In this document: in pieces, positions 12,110-24,539 of the stretch
How the letters are laid out: each line of letters begins with the position of its first letter
How positions within the stretch are numbered: position 1 is the stretch's first letter
Origin: Saccharum officinarum
Taxonomy: Eukaryota; Streptophyta; Magnoliopsida; Poales; Poaceae
DNA: 64,000 nt
Assembly: GCA_020631735.1 (NCBI GenBank)
Contig: CM036167.1
Coordinates: forward strand, 1,306,988 to 1,370,987
Direction of reading: 5' to 3'
The notes under the pieces: model-generated
The model's input: only the letters and a program-made list of their open reading frames with translations
The model's database searches: none
Told to the model about the DNA's origin: nothing
Made by a program: the position numbers and the translations under genes

Positions 12110-12690
12110 CATGTGGTCAGGGGCGGAGCCAGGAATTGAGCAGGAGGGGGCATTAAGCCGACAACAATCATACATGACGAAATGCATATAAGACAATAGC
12201 ATAGATAATATCTAAATAAAAGTCTGTTTTACGATATACATAAAAGCTAAAAAAAAGTCGGTGAACATTCAAAGAAAAAGGGAACAAATTAAATTTAATT
12301 AGCACTAGATCTCTAACTTCAGAAAATTATCACGATAATAATAGAAACGAAGAAGATAAGAAAAAGAGAACATAAAGATTAGTCCTAAATAATATAGATG
12401 CAGTTGGAGATACATTAAGAGAGAATAAACAAGCAAAACACTAACTATATTTGTTAACCAGCTACTGAATTGTACCGTATTGGAAAAATAAAGGAAACAA
12501 AAAAGACAATAGAAAGACTAATCCTAGATTATTAGATAAAATGAATGATTAAAGTACTAATTAGCATTATATATCTTGCTAATTGAATGATTAACGAGCT
12601 AATTAAAGAAGGAGCACTGTAGAGGCACCGGCATGTTGGGGGGTGCCAGGCCCCCCTCAGCCCCTCCCTCCCTCCGCCACTGCATGTGGT
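12110..12690. mobile_element. non-autonomous hAT element with 8-bp target duplication
   Basis: CATGTGGT occurs at 12110-12117 and again at 12683-12690. Between them the 565-bp insert starts CAGGGGCGGAGCCAGGA and ends TCCGCCACTG, giving imperfect terminal inverted repeats starting CAGNGGCGGA. Both the CA...TG ends and the 8-bp duplication are diagnostic of hAT transposons. The interior is AT-rich and has no transposase. Confidence 0.85.
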
Positions 12691-15600
12691 TATGAGAGCA
12701 GGATAGACCTGATGAGTAAAGGATCGATGGAGAGCAACCAGCGACCGACCTACTCGAGCAGACGAATAAATTTGTCTATTTCCATGGATCGGGGCCGGCC
12801 GGGGGCCTGTCCACAACCTGGTGTTTAGAGCAGTGTCCGGAGGAAAAGCGCATGCAGCCAGTGACCGATCGTCTTCAGCCATTAACGTGCCTGATTGGGA
12901 CGGCCAGTGTGGCGCCCGCCGCGATTGCGTGCGCGCGCGCATGGCAGTGTGCGCTGAAGGCGACGACATAGAGCGAGCATCTGGACGGACGCGCATCGGC
13001 GTCCGTTCGCTAACCTCTCCCCGTGCATGCATGCATTTTGTCGTCCCACGGAAACGGCCGGCGCGAACCGCAGCCGCATGTCCAGGCAACTAGCTGCCTG
13101 CGGCCTGCTAAAACCATGCATGCCCCGATCCGTTCCACTGTCGTGTAGCATGCAGCGCGTCGTCTCGTCGAATGACGATGGTGACCGCGCCCGCGCTGGA
13201 CCGGGCGCGCGCGCGGGAGTCTTTACTTGCGGTTGCACCGTTGCGGTAGTGGGCCGCGCGACGCCATTGCATGTGCGTACCGCGCGGAACACGGGCGCGC
13301 TGGCGGGCGGGCGCCCGCGGCGCGGCCCCCCCTCGCGAATCGCGCCCCAGGGGCCAGCCGAGAGCGAGCGACGTCGTCCCCGTCCGTTGGCGCGGGTCGT
13401 CGCGGCGTCGACGATCGGGCACCACACCAAACACCATCCAGCAGCAGCTAGCGCGCTCCACAGCCACATGTACAGTGCCACTCCGCTCGTTTCCCACCCA
13501 CGTCGTGACGGGCGTGTACGACGTCTCACCTCAAGCTCATGGAGTCATGCATGGACACGGCCAACGGTGCCGCTCTCCGCGCGCTCTCTCTACTGGCACT
13601 GGCTGCTGCGGCTGCCGGGCGGCCGGCTCGCTGGCCCAGTCGTGACGTCTACGCCATCATCGCATTTATGCCGGCGTCCCCCCGACCGGTAGGTCGCGCT
13701 TGCCTTTCGCGCGCCCGTGCATGTGCCTGTCGGGGCAGAGGAGCATCATATGCAGGCCGATCGATCACACTTTTACTCACATTCCCATCTCTGTAATTAA
13801 GCTACCTCTAATTTGCCCAGTTTGATTCGCTGAAATTTAGCTTATGCTGATTTGTTGTAAGAGGAAAACAATATCCGTTCGCTGAAAAGTACCGCTGAAG
13901 TAGTGCTGCAGATCAGGACGACTATTCGTTCGCTGAAAAGTACTGCTGAAGTATGCTCCCCGACAGCTGAAGCTGACAGTAGTCTGAGATAGACGGGCAA
14001 ATCTAGCGGGACTGATCGATAAATAAACGTCGTTACGCATGCATGCACCAGCACGAAGACATGGCGCGTGCGCGAGCGCAGGCCGTGCATTCGGGGCCGG
14101 CCGCTGTGTACGGGGTTCCTGCTCCTGCAGCTACACGACACTGTCGAATTGCCTGCCTGGGGGCAAGTGCTTTCACTCTGAAACCTGCAGCAACTACCCC
14201 TCTCCACGCGCATTGAATCGCCCACGAGGATGCACATGTGGGCTTGAGCCCGTGACGAACGAAGCAACAGGCCGCCGGCACAGGCAGGGACAGCATGCAG
14301 AAGCCATATTCAGGACTCTCCCGAGCCTGCTCCTCCTAACGTCGTGACCACCAGCTACCAGCTAGAGGTCCAGAATCCAGAGCCACAGCCCACAGGCTTC
14401 TAGCTACTCATCCTATACACCTTCACCTTGGTCGCCTTGCATACGTACGATCGATCTAAAACCGGTAGGTAACGCTATGCTTGCGCTGTGTTTTGGAGCC
14501 AATGCTGCGAGGTGTGCGTACATCATTGAAACAAGTTCAATCATACTCTACTCCAAAACACTAGTATATATACTTCATTGAAGGAGTGTATATGCATGCA
14601 TCAAGCTAAGGGGTCCGGGGTCCCATGCACATTAGTTTCTGATGAAGCTTAACTACTGTTAGACCCATGAGCGATGCCACGACTGAAACTGCAGCCAAAA
14701 GCAAACTTCCAACTCCGATGGACATTAGTTTCGGCATGAGTCTACAAAATTGAAAGAGTCAAAGTCCCCATTTGACTTCTTGTCGCCCAGTCTGAGAAGC
14801 CACACTTTCCAACTTAAAAATAAATTAAAAAAATATTAAACCCTATAACTTTTAAAATCGGACAAATTAGCACCTACAGCAGTCAAAAGTGGTTTTGAGC
14901 CATGTCGTCCTTTTTTGCCCAAAATCAAATCCACAAACACTTGATAAGGTTTTTAAATAAACTATATAAAAATATCTTTGGGCCTCTAAAAATATGAGAA
15001 AAAAAATCTAGATATATATATTGGGATACAAGAAACAACAGTAAAATAATTTGAGCCCATGAAAATATCTCTAGAAGCTCCCAAAAATTGATTTAGACAT
15101 AGAATAATGGTAAAACTATCCAAAAAATATAAAAACTTCATTAAACATCCTAATCAATGTCTAAACACATGTTGAAAACTTTCCTCAACAAAAACACAAG
15201 TTACAATCAACATGAATGTAACCAATATGTATTTGGACATCGATTAAAATGTTTTGAATATTTTCTAGTTTTATGGATTTTTTTTAATTTTCTAGAGCTT
15301 AATTATTTTTAAAGCATTCAAAGATAATGTCATGAGATAGAAATATTTTATTTGGGTGTCTCTTGTCTAATGTATCTCTAAACTATTTTTCTTAGATTTT
15401 TTGGAGTCTTGAAGATATTTTTAGTGGTACAATTCTCTAGTTTTATCGGATCTTCTTTTAACTATTAAGAAAGGATGTCATTGATAAAAAAAACACCCTA
15501 AAAAAAGTTTAGTTGTTGGGGGTGTATGAATAATGTGCCCATGTGCATGACCAGATTAATTATGGTTCTGGTGATTTTGATGACAACACAACCACTACGA

Positions 15601-16766
15601 CTAACATTGTCTTAAGATGCATTCGCAGGTTTTCTAAGGATCTAGGGACGCAAGAAATCAAAAGAAAAATAAGATACTAAAACCAGGACAAAGAGAGGAT
15701 TGGATTGGACTTGTCTCATGACTTTGTAGTTGGTCAAATTGGTATGATGTCAAGTTCAAGCTTTTGAAACTATTTTGGCTGGGGCTATAGCTAAAATTAT
15801 TTTGGCTGAATTGGAACTCTACCAAACGAGCCCTTTAGCTCAACCATTCTAACAGCACAAGGAGAAAGTTGAGCTACACAATTTACTGCCCATATTGGTC
15901 CACATGTGGGATTGGGCTAGAAAAGCCCTGGTGAGGCATTGTTTGGGCTTTATCCATGCCTTTTAACATGGACCATGCCAAACATGTAGGCGCACCCATC
16001 AGAATCCAGAAAAAGGAAAAGAAAAACTTCTTCGGTGAGAGGACGCGGATGGGCCGGACCATGTTCCGTAAATGGATCACACAACCCAAACGAAAGGCGC
16101 GCTGTCCGAGCCACGCCCACGCGCACGGGGGGCGCCGGGCTGCAGCGACACGGTCCACGGACGGTGGCTTCCTAGCTTGGCTGCCAAGGATGTCGTCGGC
16201 TTGTCGCGCCAGATCACCGCAGGCGGACGCGGTGCGGAACGGCTGCAGTTGGACGGACAAACGGTGCGGGGCGGGGGCGCGGGCAGGCCAGAGAACGGTT
16301 GCGGCGTGCGGTCGGCACGCAGCGTGTCTGCACAGCAGAGCGAGCTCCCCCTTTCCTCTTGCTTCGTCGGCACGCGGAATTGAAGCTGCCCAAGCTGGCT
16401 GGGGCGGGTAGGGTTCCTTGGGTGCGAGGCCGCGGGAAGGTGTTGCGCGTTGGAGTGGGACACGCGATTCTTTCCAGGGTCGGTTCAGGCTTCAGATGAC
16501 GAGGACTTCTGTGCTTGGCTGCCGCCGTCGATAAGGTCCAACTGCCCGCTGGGATATCGTAAAGGCGGCAAGTCAATCTCTGCAGCCATCGACGGGGTCA
16601 AGCGGCCGTGGCCACCGGCCTGACATATATACTCGGATATATAGAGCACTAGAATGATTGGGAGTTTTCATTTCGTGGCCAGCAACTGGAGATGGAGTCG
16701 TCGACAGATGCTGATTTCCAAAGTTATTATAAACGTAACCGACTACGATCCGGTATAAGTGTAAAA
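12691..16766. other. intergenic, GC-rich islands without recognisable genes
   Basis: GC-rich islands at about 12780-13700, 14040-14340 and 16080-16620 give long overlapping ORFs on both strands, but their translations are Arg/Ala-rich and domain-free. 14700-15540 is AT-rich and looks like decayed transposon. I see no gene that can be supported. Confidence 0.45.
13829..13955. repeat. MITE remnant with 51-bp tandem duplication
   Basis: TTCGCTGAAAAGTAC(C/T)GCTGAAGTA occurs twice at a spacing of 51 bp (from about 13878 and 13929). Just upstream are the GATTCGCTGAA and TTGTTGTAAGAGGAAAAC blocks of a common grass MITE whose ends read GTTCGCT. The element ends are not intact. Confidence 0.45.
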
Positions 16767-17531
16767 CTAACCAGGAATGCTCCGCGCGTTGCTGTGGGTC
16801 TGAAGTAGAAATATAAAGAAGTTAGACTAAGGATTAAAAGATGTATATGTATAGATGCATTAGCATAATTATACAGATTGTATCGATTAACATATAGGTT
16901 TCATCAGAAAATTTTGTGTTACTTTTAAAAAAAATACTTGTTGCTACTATAGCATATTATTTTTCTCATTCTCTTAGCTTTTGCTTAACTTGTCCAGCAA
17001 AGATTTGTGATTGTCTTGTTAGATTTTGGACCTGTCCACAAATCGAATATAGATCGCCCAAATCTCATCCACCCGAACCTCTCACCCCTACTATACCTGA
17101 GGGTCGTCCCCCCATCCCAAAAGTTCTAAGAGTTTTCCTTCACAAAATCATATATGTTTCGGAGGACCACATGTAATCCGTATGATTTGCAGTTTTGCTA
17201 GTTTTTTTCTTAGAAACGGCAGTTTTGCTAGGCTTTACTTAGAAGTGGTTTAAATGTTTTAAAAAATTTATCGAAATATATCCATGTGAGATCTTGTTTT
17301 GAAGAGTTTATTGCCAGGAACACCATGGTGCAATTGGATTTTAATTACGATACTTAGTTTATGTGCTATGACTTTTTTCTATTTCAAAAGAAATAGCCAG
17401 TGGAGAGATAAATGGGGCTTAGTGGGCGTATGATGTCACTTAGTGGGCGGATGACATCGCTTTTTTCAGAATTGGACCAATGAGAAGCCAGAGAATAGGC
17501 TAGTGGGAGTTTGCTTTATTAGAAGTATAGA
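16767..17531 (-). mobile_element. non-autonomous Helitron
   Basis: On the minus strand the element begins A|TCTATACTTCTAATAAAGC at 17531, the classic 5' terminus of a frequent grass Helitron family. It ends near 16767 with a GC-rich 3' motif (CAGCAACGCGCGG at about 16781-16796) followed by a mutated terminus GTTAG|T in place of CTAG|T. Insertion between A and T fits Helitron preference. The 765-bp body holds no ORF of note. The decayed hairpin lowers confidence in the exact 3' end. Confidence 0.6.
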
Positions 17532-18025
17532 TAGCAGTAGCACCTTGCAGGGGACATGCGCAATTGTTTAAGGGTTTTCAGATCATCAGGATCGGACGAT
17601 CGGTGGCTCAGAGGTATGTATGTGGTGACTGAGTGCCTGACTGAAGCAGAAAGAGGAGAAGAAACTTGCTGAGACCTTCTTGTTTGCAACATCAGAGAAC
17701 TCGATCGCGATACGTTTGAGCCCATTTGACCTATGGAAGCTAGACAGCTCAATATACGTATATATCATCTCACTCACGATACCTTGCTGCTAGTTCATCA
17801 TCAGGCTGGAAGATAACAAACAAAATCACAGATAATTTGCCATCATAAACTAACTGAATTCACATCCAAATACTTTGTGACTTGCTAGACCGACAGATCA
17901 ATTTGAATTCTTGACCTTACAACAATGTCTTGGACGCCAGCCATCGGAATCCCTTTTCTCCAAAAAATAATATGAAAAAAAATTACAAATAGTGTACAAC
18001 ACACTGCAGCACAACACCATCTAGT

Positions 18026-18719
18026 CTAGGATTCAAGCACCACGGTCGTCGGGTGGTTCGCCGCTTCTGCCAAAAAATTCAAGGGGAGGCATCGTCAGAA
18101 AAAAATGGCTCTCTATCGGGAACGACTGACTGAATGAACTAAGGAACTCTGGTCTAGTGAATTATTAACCACGTGCATGCATGAACGTACCGTCGCCGCC
18201 GCCGGCACCGGCGAGGCCCTTGTCGTGGCGCTCGACGCACTGGAGGATGTACTTGAAGGCCTCGGTCTCGCAGGGGATGGCGAGCGCGCCTTCGTGGCGG
18301 AACCCGAACTCCTCCTCGGCCTTCTCCAGCAGGAGCCGGAACACGGGGTGCGCCAGGTAGCTGGTCGGGATCACGAACCGCCGCTGCTCGGGCCCGACGT
18401 ACACGGGGCAGTAGCCCCGCGGGACGTCCGGCGGCGGCTCCGGGCTGTGGCAGCTCTCGTCGTCCGACAATAACACCGAGTCCGCCGTCTCCGCGCGCCG
18501 CAGCCGCCGCAGCACGAACGGCGGGATCGCCGACGCCACCGCCTCCTCCGCCGGCACGCCGCCGCCGCCGGCCTGGTGGTCCTCCTCCTCGTCCCCGTCC
18601 TCCTCCCGCTGATGCTGCTTCGCGCCCAGCGCCATCAAGTGCCACTTGTGCAGCAGCTCTCGCAGCCGCACGATCTGCTTGATGCCCGTCGCCGCCGCCT
18701 TCGCGCCGTCGTCGCCCAT
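18026..18719 (-). CDS. SAUR family auxin-responsive protein, two-exon model
   Basis: The ATG at 18719 gives MGDDGAKAAATGIKQIVRLR; the region with RELLHKWHL is typical of the longer SAUR clade. The SAUR core is at about residues 99-162: VPRGYCPVYVGPEQRRFVIP, SYLAHPVFRLLLEKAEEEFG, then IPCETEAFKYILQCVE. An acidic Glu/Asp-rich stretch lies at about 38-48. Read without splicing, the frame ends at 18165 with an odd tail. I infer splicing: exon 1 18719-18191 stops at a strong donor (G|GTACGT), and after a pyrimidine-rich stretch and CAG acceptor exon 2 covers 18066-18026, adding EAANHPTTVVLES and a TAG stop. That makes 189 residues. The intron is unusual for SAUR genes. Family identity is certain; the splice is inferred. 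Confidence 0.82.
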
Positions 18720-18866
18720 GACGCGCACGCACGGACAGTCAGTCAGTCACCGTAATCCTTCGGAGAGATGGTGTCTTGGATCTCTAAAGAGCTTTGATGA
18801 GGAACTTTGAGACGAAACAAGAGAAAGGCCGGATGGAGAGAGTCTGGCATGCAGGAACTGGGCGGA

Positions 18867-18874
18867 TTATATAA
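18867..18874 (-). promoter_or_regulatory. TATA box of the minus-strand SAUR gene
   Basis: TTATATAA sits about 150 bp upstream of the ATG at 18719 on the minus strand, at a normal distance for a SAUR promoter. Confidence 0.55.
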
Positions 18875-19791
18875 TCACGTCGTACTCGTTCGTACTCCAT
18901 CGTCGATCAGGGGGTAACATGCATGGCTAAATAAACAAAAAAAAGATTCCTTCGCCGCGGGTTACCCTATTTTAAAAATGGCTGATTAGCTAATCGCCGG
19001 CGTGTGGCTCAAGAATGCAAGCCAGAGTTTATCTGATGATCCATCCGGAGCTTTAGCTTAGCTTGTTCAAACTTTTTTTGGTGGCAAACTGGCGATGATG
19101 GAGGAAAATAGTTTTACTAATTAATCAGCGCACGTTACAGAAACAGCACTGTACTGTTTTCTGAACTGATGAAAATACCATGCAGCTTTTTTTCTGAAAA
19201 TCTTTGGATGTTTTAATTTTTCTGAGCTCTTTATATATTTAATTCTCTGAACGGGAGCATCAAAAGCTGGATGTGTGCTGGAAATATCTCGGACGAACTT
19301 TTCCGCGGTTCATGCACTGTGCACAAGAACGTGGCTGCATAATTGTGTTGGATCGATGCCAGAGCCTAGGACACGGTCTCATGCGGCCCGTTGTGTACCT
19401 ATACTAGTAAAATATATTAAAAGGGAATTTTATTTCCTGTACGAATGTTTAATCAAAAAACAATTAATGTTCATTTTCACGACCCGACAGGGCAGGAACA
19501 AGGCCCCGGAAACATTGTAGTACGCTGCCATCCATCTCGGTCTTGTAACAATTTTTATGCAACTACAAAATAACAAATGGCTTGGGATGTGGCAGATTAA
19601 TTTACTAGAGAAGGATTAGAGTATATTCCCTCTTCTTTGCATACATCGCTTAACGCGCCAAACAAGCGTGAACACATCGGCAGTGCAAACCATAAAATAG
19701 TCATAACTAATACGTAGTATAATCATAAACCATGCATGGTCGATCGTTCTCGTCTTACGTACGCTGTAACAGCAAACTGTCCTAGCTAATG

Positions 19792-20414
19792 GATACTGTC
19801 AGGGCCGAGCCGGCAAAATTCAGGGCCCTGTACGAAATCCTAAATCAAGGTTCTTTTTTACGTGCCTATTTTTTTTATAATAATCATTCCGTAACTATTT
19901 TCTAAAACTAAGTTAAATCCTGATCTATTATTTGTTGTTTTCTTAAGTAGATTGATATTTGCTTGAAGACATGTCTTAGTGTTGAAACATTAGACATAAT
20001 CCTACAAAGGATACTAGAATTTAAATTGAAGGAGAAAATTAAAATTGCATATAGGGCGTTGCCGCTGGCTCATGGTGCTACTATTTTACCCATTAGAAAA
20101 GTTAGCTGCATCTCCGTGTGCTGGGCTTAATCCTAGAAAAGTTAATTGCATCGGTTTGATCCCCTAGGTCGGGTAGTCACTACGTACTCAAGAGTAGTCA
20201 CTTGCTTCACGGTTCGCACACATCATGGAGTGATGGATGTAATGTAGTCAAGTAATATCAGCCAGCGGCAACTACCGTGCGCCGGGTGCTCGGTACTTTC
20301 GCAACACCGATCTATCACAACGCGGTGGGGTGAGACCTGCGGGGCCCCTGGAATTTGGGGGCCCTGTTCCTATGCACCGGTTGCACACCCATGGGGCTCG
20401 GCCCTGGATACTGT
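19792..20414. mobile_element. non-autonomous hAT element with 8-bp target duplication
   Basis: GATACTGT is present at 19792-19799 and 20407-20414. The 607-bp insert starts CAGGGCCGAGCC and ends GGCTCGGCCCTG, a perfect 12-bp terminal inverted repeat. No transposase is encoded. The family differs from the hAT at 12110, whose ends start CAGNGGCGGA. Confidence 0.9.
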
Positions 20415-20921
20415 ATTAGACAATACTAACCCAGTAACCCACCCTGTACCTGAAAGGGTGTGGTAGGATCGGCGTTACTCTGACTGAATGCAGCTCACTT
20501 GTGTGCTTGATGATGATAAATTAACTTGTCAAGTCACCTACCTACGTGTTGGTCGATTGCGCGCTAGATCTTCTCCAGATAAGGCCAGAGAGGCCCCGGC
20601 CGGCCGGCATCGCTTGGAAAGCTGCCCATCGCAACGTGCGAGCACATGATCGTCGACGGACGCACTCGATCGCTAGTCCCCTATCTCCTGTCCCCTACAC
20701 GGCTGGGCCGGGGAAGCGTACAATGCGTAGTGCTACGCGAGGCCCGGCTTCCTCCTCCCAGCAGGAAGCACACATGAGGCGTCGACGCGTCGTCCATCGG
20801 CAGGCATGTCTCGTACGCCGGCCGCATGCTGCCACCGGATCGGACATCGGAGGAGACGCGACAAAGATCCATCGACCTGTGCGCCATGGCCCAGGTGATG
20901 TGACGGAGCTACCAAGTCACG

Positions 20922-21007
20922 TACTCCCTCTGTCACATTGAAAGTGTCGTGTGAAAAACGTGCCCCTCACAAACACGTTTTTCGGACGAAATGAGACGGA
21001 GGGAGTA
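20922..21007. mobile_element. Stowaway MITE
   Basis: An 82-bp element starting CTCCCTCTGTC and ending GACGGAGGGAG, with TA on each side (20922-20923, 21006-21007). These are the ends and target duplication of Tc1/mariner-derived Stowaway elements. The interior contains a further inverted repeat around ACACGTTTTTC. Confidence 0.85.
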
Positions 21008-22689
21008 ATTACCAACCTAGGCATGCATGCAGTCATGCAGATCATTAGAGGAGCTGAGGTCGGTGTGTGGTGATTGGTAGGTCCCCCTACTTTTTGTTGT
21101 TGATTATTCCAAGGTTACCATACTACTCCATAAACCGTCTCTGAAGCTTATTACTAAGTTATACTAGCTTTATTTACTTCTTTGATTTGAAGCAGTTGTG
21201 GGAGCTAGCCGAGCTCCAAGCTGCTGCCTTTTTGTGTAGTCCTTCTGTCGATCTGTGCTGATGCCGGATTCCTAAAGGGAAACCTGCATACCTGGAGTGT
21301 GCAAAAAGTGACCACCGACTCTGTACATATATATAGTATAAGAGAATAGGCTAGGACAAATACCAGCCGTTGAAATGTTTTATGCCTTTCTCGTTCCCAT
21401 CATGATCGAGTCCGTGGCTTTGGAGGAAAGGAATATGCATTGCGTTCGGACAGTCGTGAAGCGACGCCACCGGTCCGTACCTCTGCTACAGCTGTGCCTA
21501 TTATGTTATGCAGGGAAGAGGAATAAAGGATGATGGATGGCCCTGGCTATGCCCGAGCGTGAGCGGGATAAGCTAAATTAGTAACCATCCATACAATGCT
21601 GCCAGCAGCCAGTGATCCAGACGTTGTTTAGATGGGGGAAACTGAAATTCACCTATTTTTTACTTGGGCCTTGGACTGACCCAAAGAGAACCTTGGCCCA
21701 TGGATAGTACCATCATGGGCCGGGACCCTACAGGTCCACAGGAGACGCAAAAGAGCGACGACGAGCTACGAGCAGTGCTGCTGCTTACTCGGCTTTCCAT
21801 TGGGCTCGCCGTCTGAATTTCTCTGATGGCCATGGGATTACTTTCGGAGAACTGGATGGATTTCGCCGAACTGGATTGCCTTTATCCAGCATCCGCCTCC
21901 ATCTCCTTACTATGATTCTTGCACCAAACCGAGACCAACCAGTGTGGTCACATCGCGAGCCGTTCCTGGCCGTCGGATCGGCCGGGCGAACGGCCCAGAT
22001 CGTGCGTTTCTAGGTCATTTTACAAAAAAAAACCTCGAACTTTAGCAAAATCAACCCGCAGTTCAGAGCCTCTCTCATAAAATCTTCCATAAAACCTCTC
22101 AAACTTTATCGAATTCAACCCGCAGTCCAGGTCGCCCTCCCTCTCTACTCGAGCCTGCTTTTTACACAAAATGGGCCTTCGTGGGCCGAATTCGGCCCGA
22201 CACCGTTTTCCTGTTTTCCATTAAATTTATTATCTAATTCAGCTGATTTTTTTTGTAAAACACATAACAAATCAAATAAAAATCATAAATATGCCAAATC
22301 AAGTTTGTTAAACTCTACACAACTAGCACTGCACTGTAAACACAATACATCACATATTTTAGTGAAATTTAATTGCTAAAGCTGTAGATCTACATTTCTC
22401 TAGAGTTTTCTATAAATAATTAATAGAGTTAGTTTCTTTATTCAAATTACTACAAATTCCATGATCCGAAGGCAAATTCTCCTCGTTTCACAGTTACAAT
22501 AACCTTTCTGCTACTTATGCTCCTCCCTCGTTAATAAATAATTTAACCCCTTCTTTCTCAATGGAAAAAATAAAAAAATATAATAGTACCATTAAAAAAC
22601 CCAAAATGATAAACTCTCCAAAACATACAACAAGTACAACAACATGCTACAAACCATGACACATAAAAAAAAACTTATCCTATCCAAGT

Positions 22690-22693
<4 letters not shown>
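21008..22693. other. intergenic, no gene; paired MULE-like motif
   Basis: No gene recognised. At about 22032-22125 the phrase AACTTTA...AA(A/T)TCAACCCGCAGT(T/C)CAG appears twice roughly 66 bp apart, a motif seen in grass Mutator-like elements. Otherwise AT-rich sequence. Confidence 0.35.

Positions 22694-22741
<48 letters not shown>
22694..22741. repeat. (TA)24 microsatellite
   Basis: Perfect TA dinucleotide run of 48 nt, prone to cruciform extrusion and slippage. Confidence 0.95.
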
Positions 22742-22745
<4 letters not shown>

Positions 22746-23164
22746 TAAATGTACTGTACATATGAAACAAAGCCTATATCAAATATAATATTAATATTTA
22801 ACGAATTTGTTTCAAAACAAATAATTATTTCCTGCGGAAAATATCACGGGTCCTGCTGCCATAGGCGGCAACGCCACAATTTTTTCTAGTGATCTGACGA
22901 AAAGGACGAGCATCCAATCTGCTGTAGGCACACACACGAAAGCGCCTAAAGATCTCTCCGTCGCACAGGTCGCTGTAGACCTGTAGGCACGGATGTGGCA
23001 CACGAAGTGACGGCATGATCCTCCTTTTTTAGATCAAAAGACAGAAACTAAAAGAAGGGGCGCAAAATTAAAGCGCATGCCAGCGCAACAGTGCAAAAGC
23101 GTAACTGAGAATGCTTCGCAACCTATTCTGACAATGAACACAACTCAGGACCAAGGCTAGTTAC

Positions 23165-23409
23165 TACTTCCTCCGTTCAAATTTTAAATAATTCTAATTT
23201 TCTTAAAAAGTCAAAGCATCAGGAGGTTAACTAAATTTATATGATAAATAATAATATTTATGATGTCAAATAAGTATCATTAGATTTTTTATTGATTATA
23301 TTTTCATACTATGTCTATTTTATGTCATAAATTTCTGTAATACTCCATATAATTTTAATCAAACTTAAGATTTTTTTTGACTCTTCGAGAAAGTTGGGAT
23401 GAGGGAATA
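23165..23409. mobile_element. degenerate Stowaway MITE
   Basis: Starts TA|CTTCCTCCGTTCAAATTT and ends GGGATGAGGGAA|TA; 241 bp of AT-rich interior. The ends match the Stowaway consensus with a few changes. No coding content. Confidence 0.65.
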
Positions 23410-24200
23410 CTTGAGACTAAAAATTAACCTAGATTAGCTAGCTAGTTGACTAACAACTAGTTATAAATTTAGCTAACGAATTAGTGCGCCTGTTAGCCTC
23501 CTGTTTTGATATATTAGTGCTAATTAGCTGCCTAACAATTAGTCATTGGTATTAAGGATATCTTCAAATTGAGCGACTGCGATGAACACGCTTCAACCTA
23601 TTCTGACTGCTCTTAGAGAGGAAACATCTGATTCGGAAGACAAATCCAGATCAACGTTGATGGCTTGGACAGTGACCTCACTTCTATCCAAAGAGCCACT
23701 GCCACTCTCCAAGCTTTTGCTTCATCGTTGATTTTACTCTCCTCTCCTTTCGAATGTTCTTTTTCTTTGCTGAAACTTTACCTAATCCGATCAGGAACAT
23801 GGCTCGTGAGTCGTGAGTCTTGACTACCTCTAAATGAGTATTGCTTTTTTTTTTGTAACTACTAGCTAGGGCAACCAGACCACCACCGCGGAGATTTCGA
23901 CATCATCAAGATTCAACAGGGGTGGAGGTGGGTATCCAATTGGTTGTTGTTGTTTTTTTTGTCACTGCCTCAGTTCTCTTTTTCTCTCTCTCTCTCTTAC
24001 TTTGAAATCTTTAATATGTACTCGGTTGATCCAAGGACAAAAAAATTGCAAGTCGTTAAAGGAAAAAACCTATCACAACAGGACAAACATAAACAAAATA
24101 TGTATAGTTGTCACAAAAAGAGAATAATACGTAGATAGTTTCAACTAAACACATGTTAAACACACATGAAAATAAAATGCTAAGGGAGAACATTACAAAT

Positions 24201-24360
24201 TAATCCCTCTATTCCAAAACGTAAGTCATTTTAACCTTTTTTAAATACATATTTTTTTACTATACAATTTGTTATACGTCATCTCTAGATATATAATAAA
24301 AACTATGCATCTAGAAAAAACAAAACAACTTATAATTTATTATGGAAGGATGGGAAAGTA
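24201..24360. mobile_element. Stowaway MITE
   Basis: Starts TA|ATCCCTCTATTCCAAAACG with the inner AAGTCATTTTAA motif and ends CTTATAATTTATTATGGAAG...GGGAAAG|TA. The structure matches the Stowaway family with AAGTC/CTTATAATTT inner blocks; about 156 bp between the TA pairs. Confidence 0.7.
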
Positions 24361-24539
24361 TACAAAATAATTGAAAGCTAAAGTTTACCGTAAAATTGGG
24401 CAAAACAGTATGTACATAAGAATTGATAAGCAATTGAGAGAGATAAAAAAGTTAATTAGTCATGGCCATTTCTAAAATCTTAGGTAGCCATGGCCCTAAT
24501 AAATTTATATAAATTGTTACTCTGTGCGAGCAGCACAGA

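Noticed and set aside
12882..13692. ORFs of over 200 residues on both strands
   Set aside because: Compositional artefact of GC-rich DNA with CGCG runs; no start context, promoter or domain.
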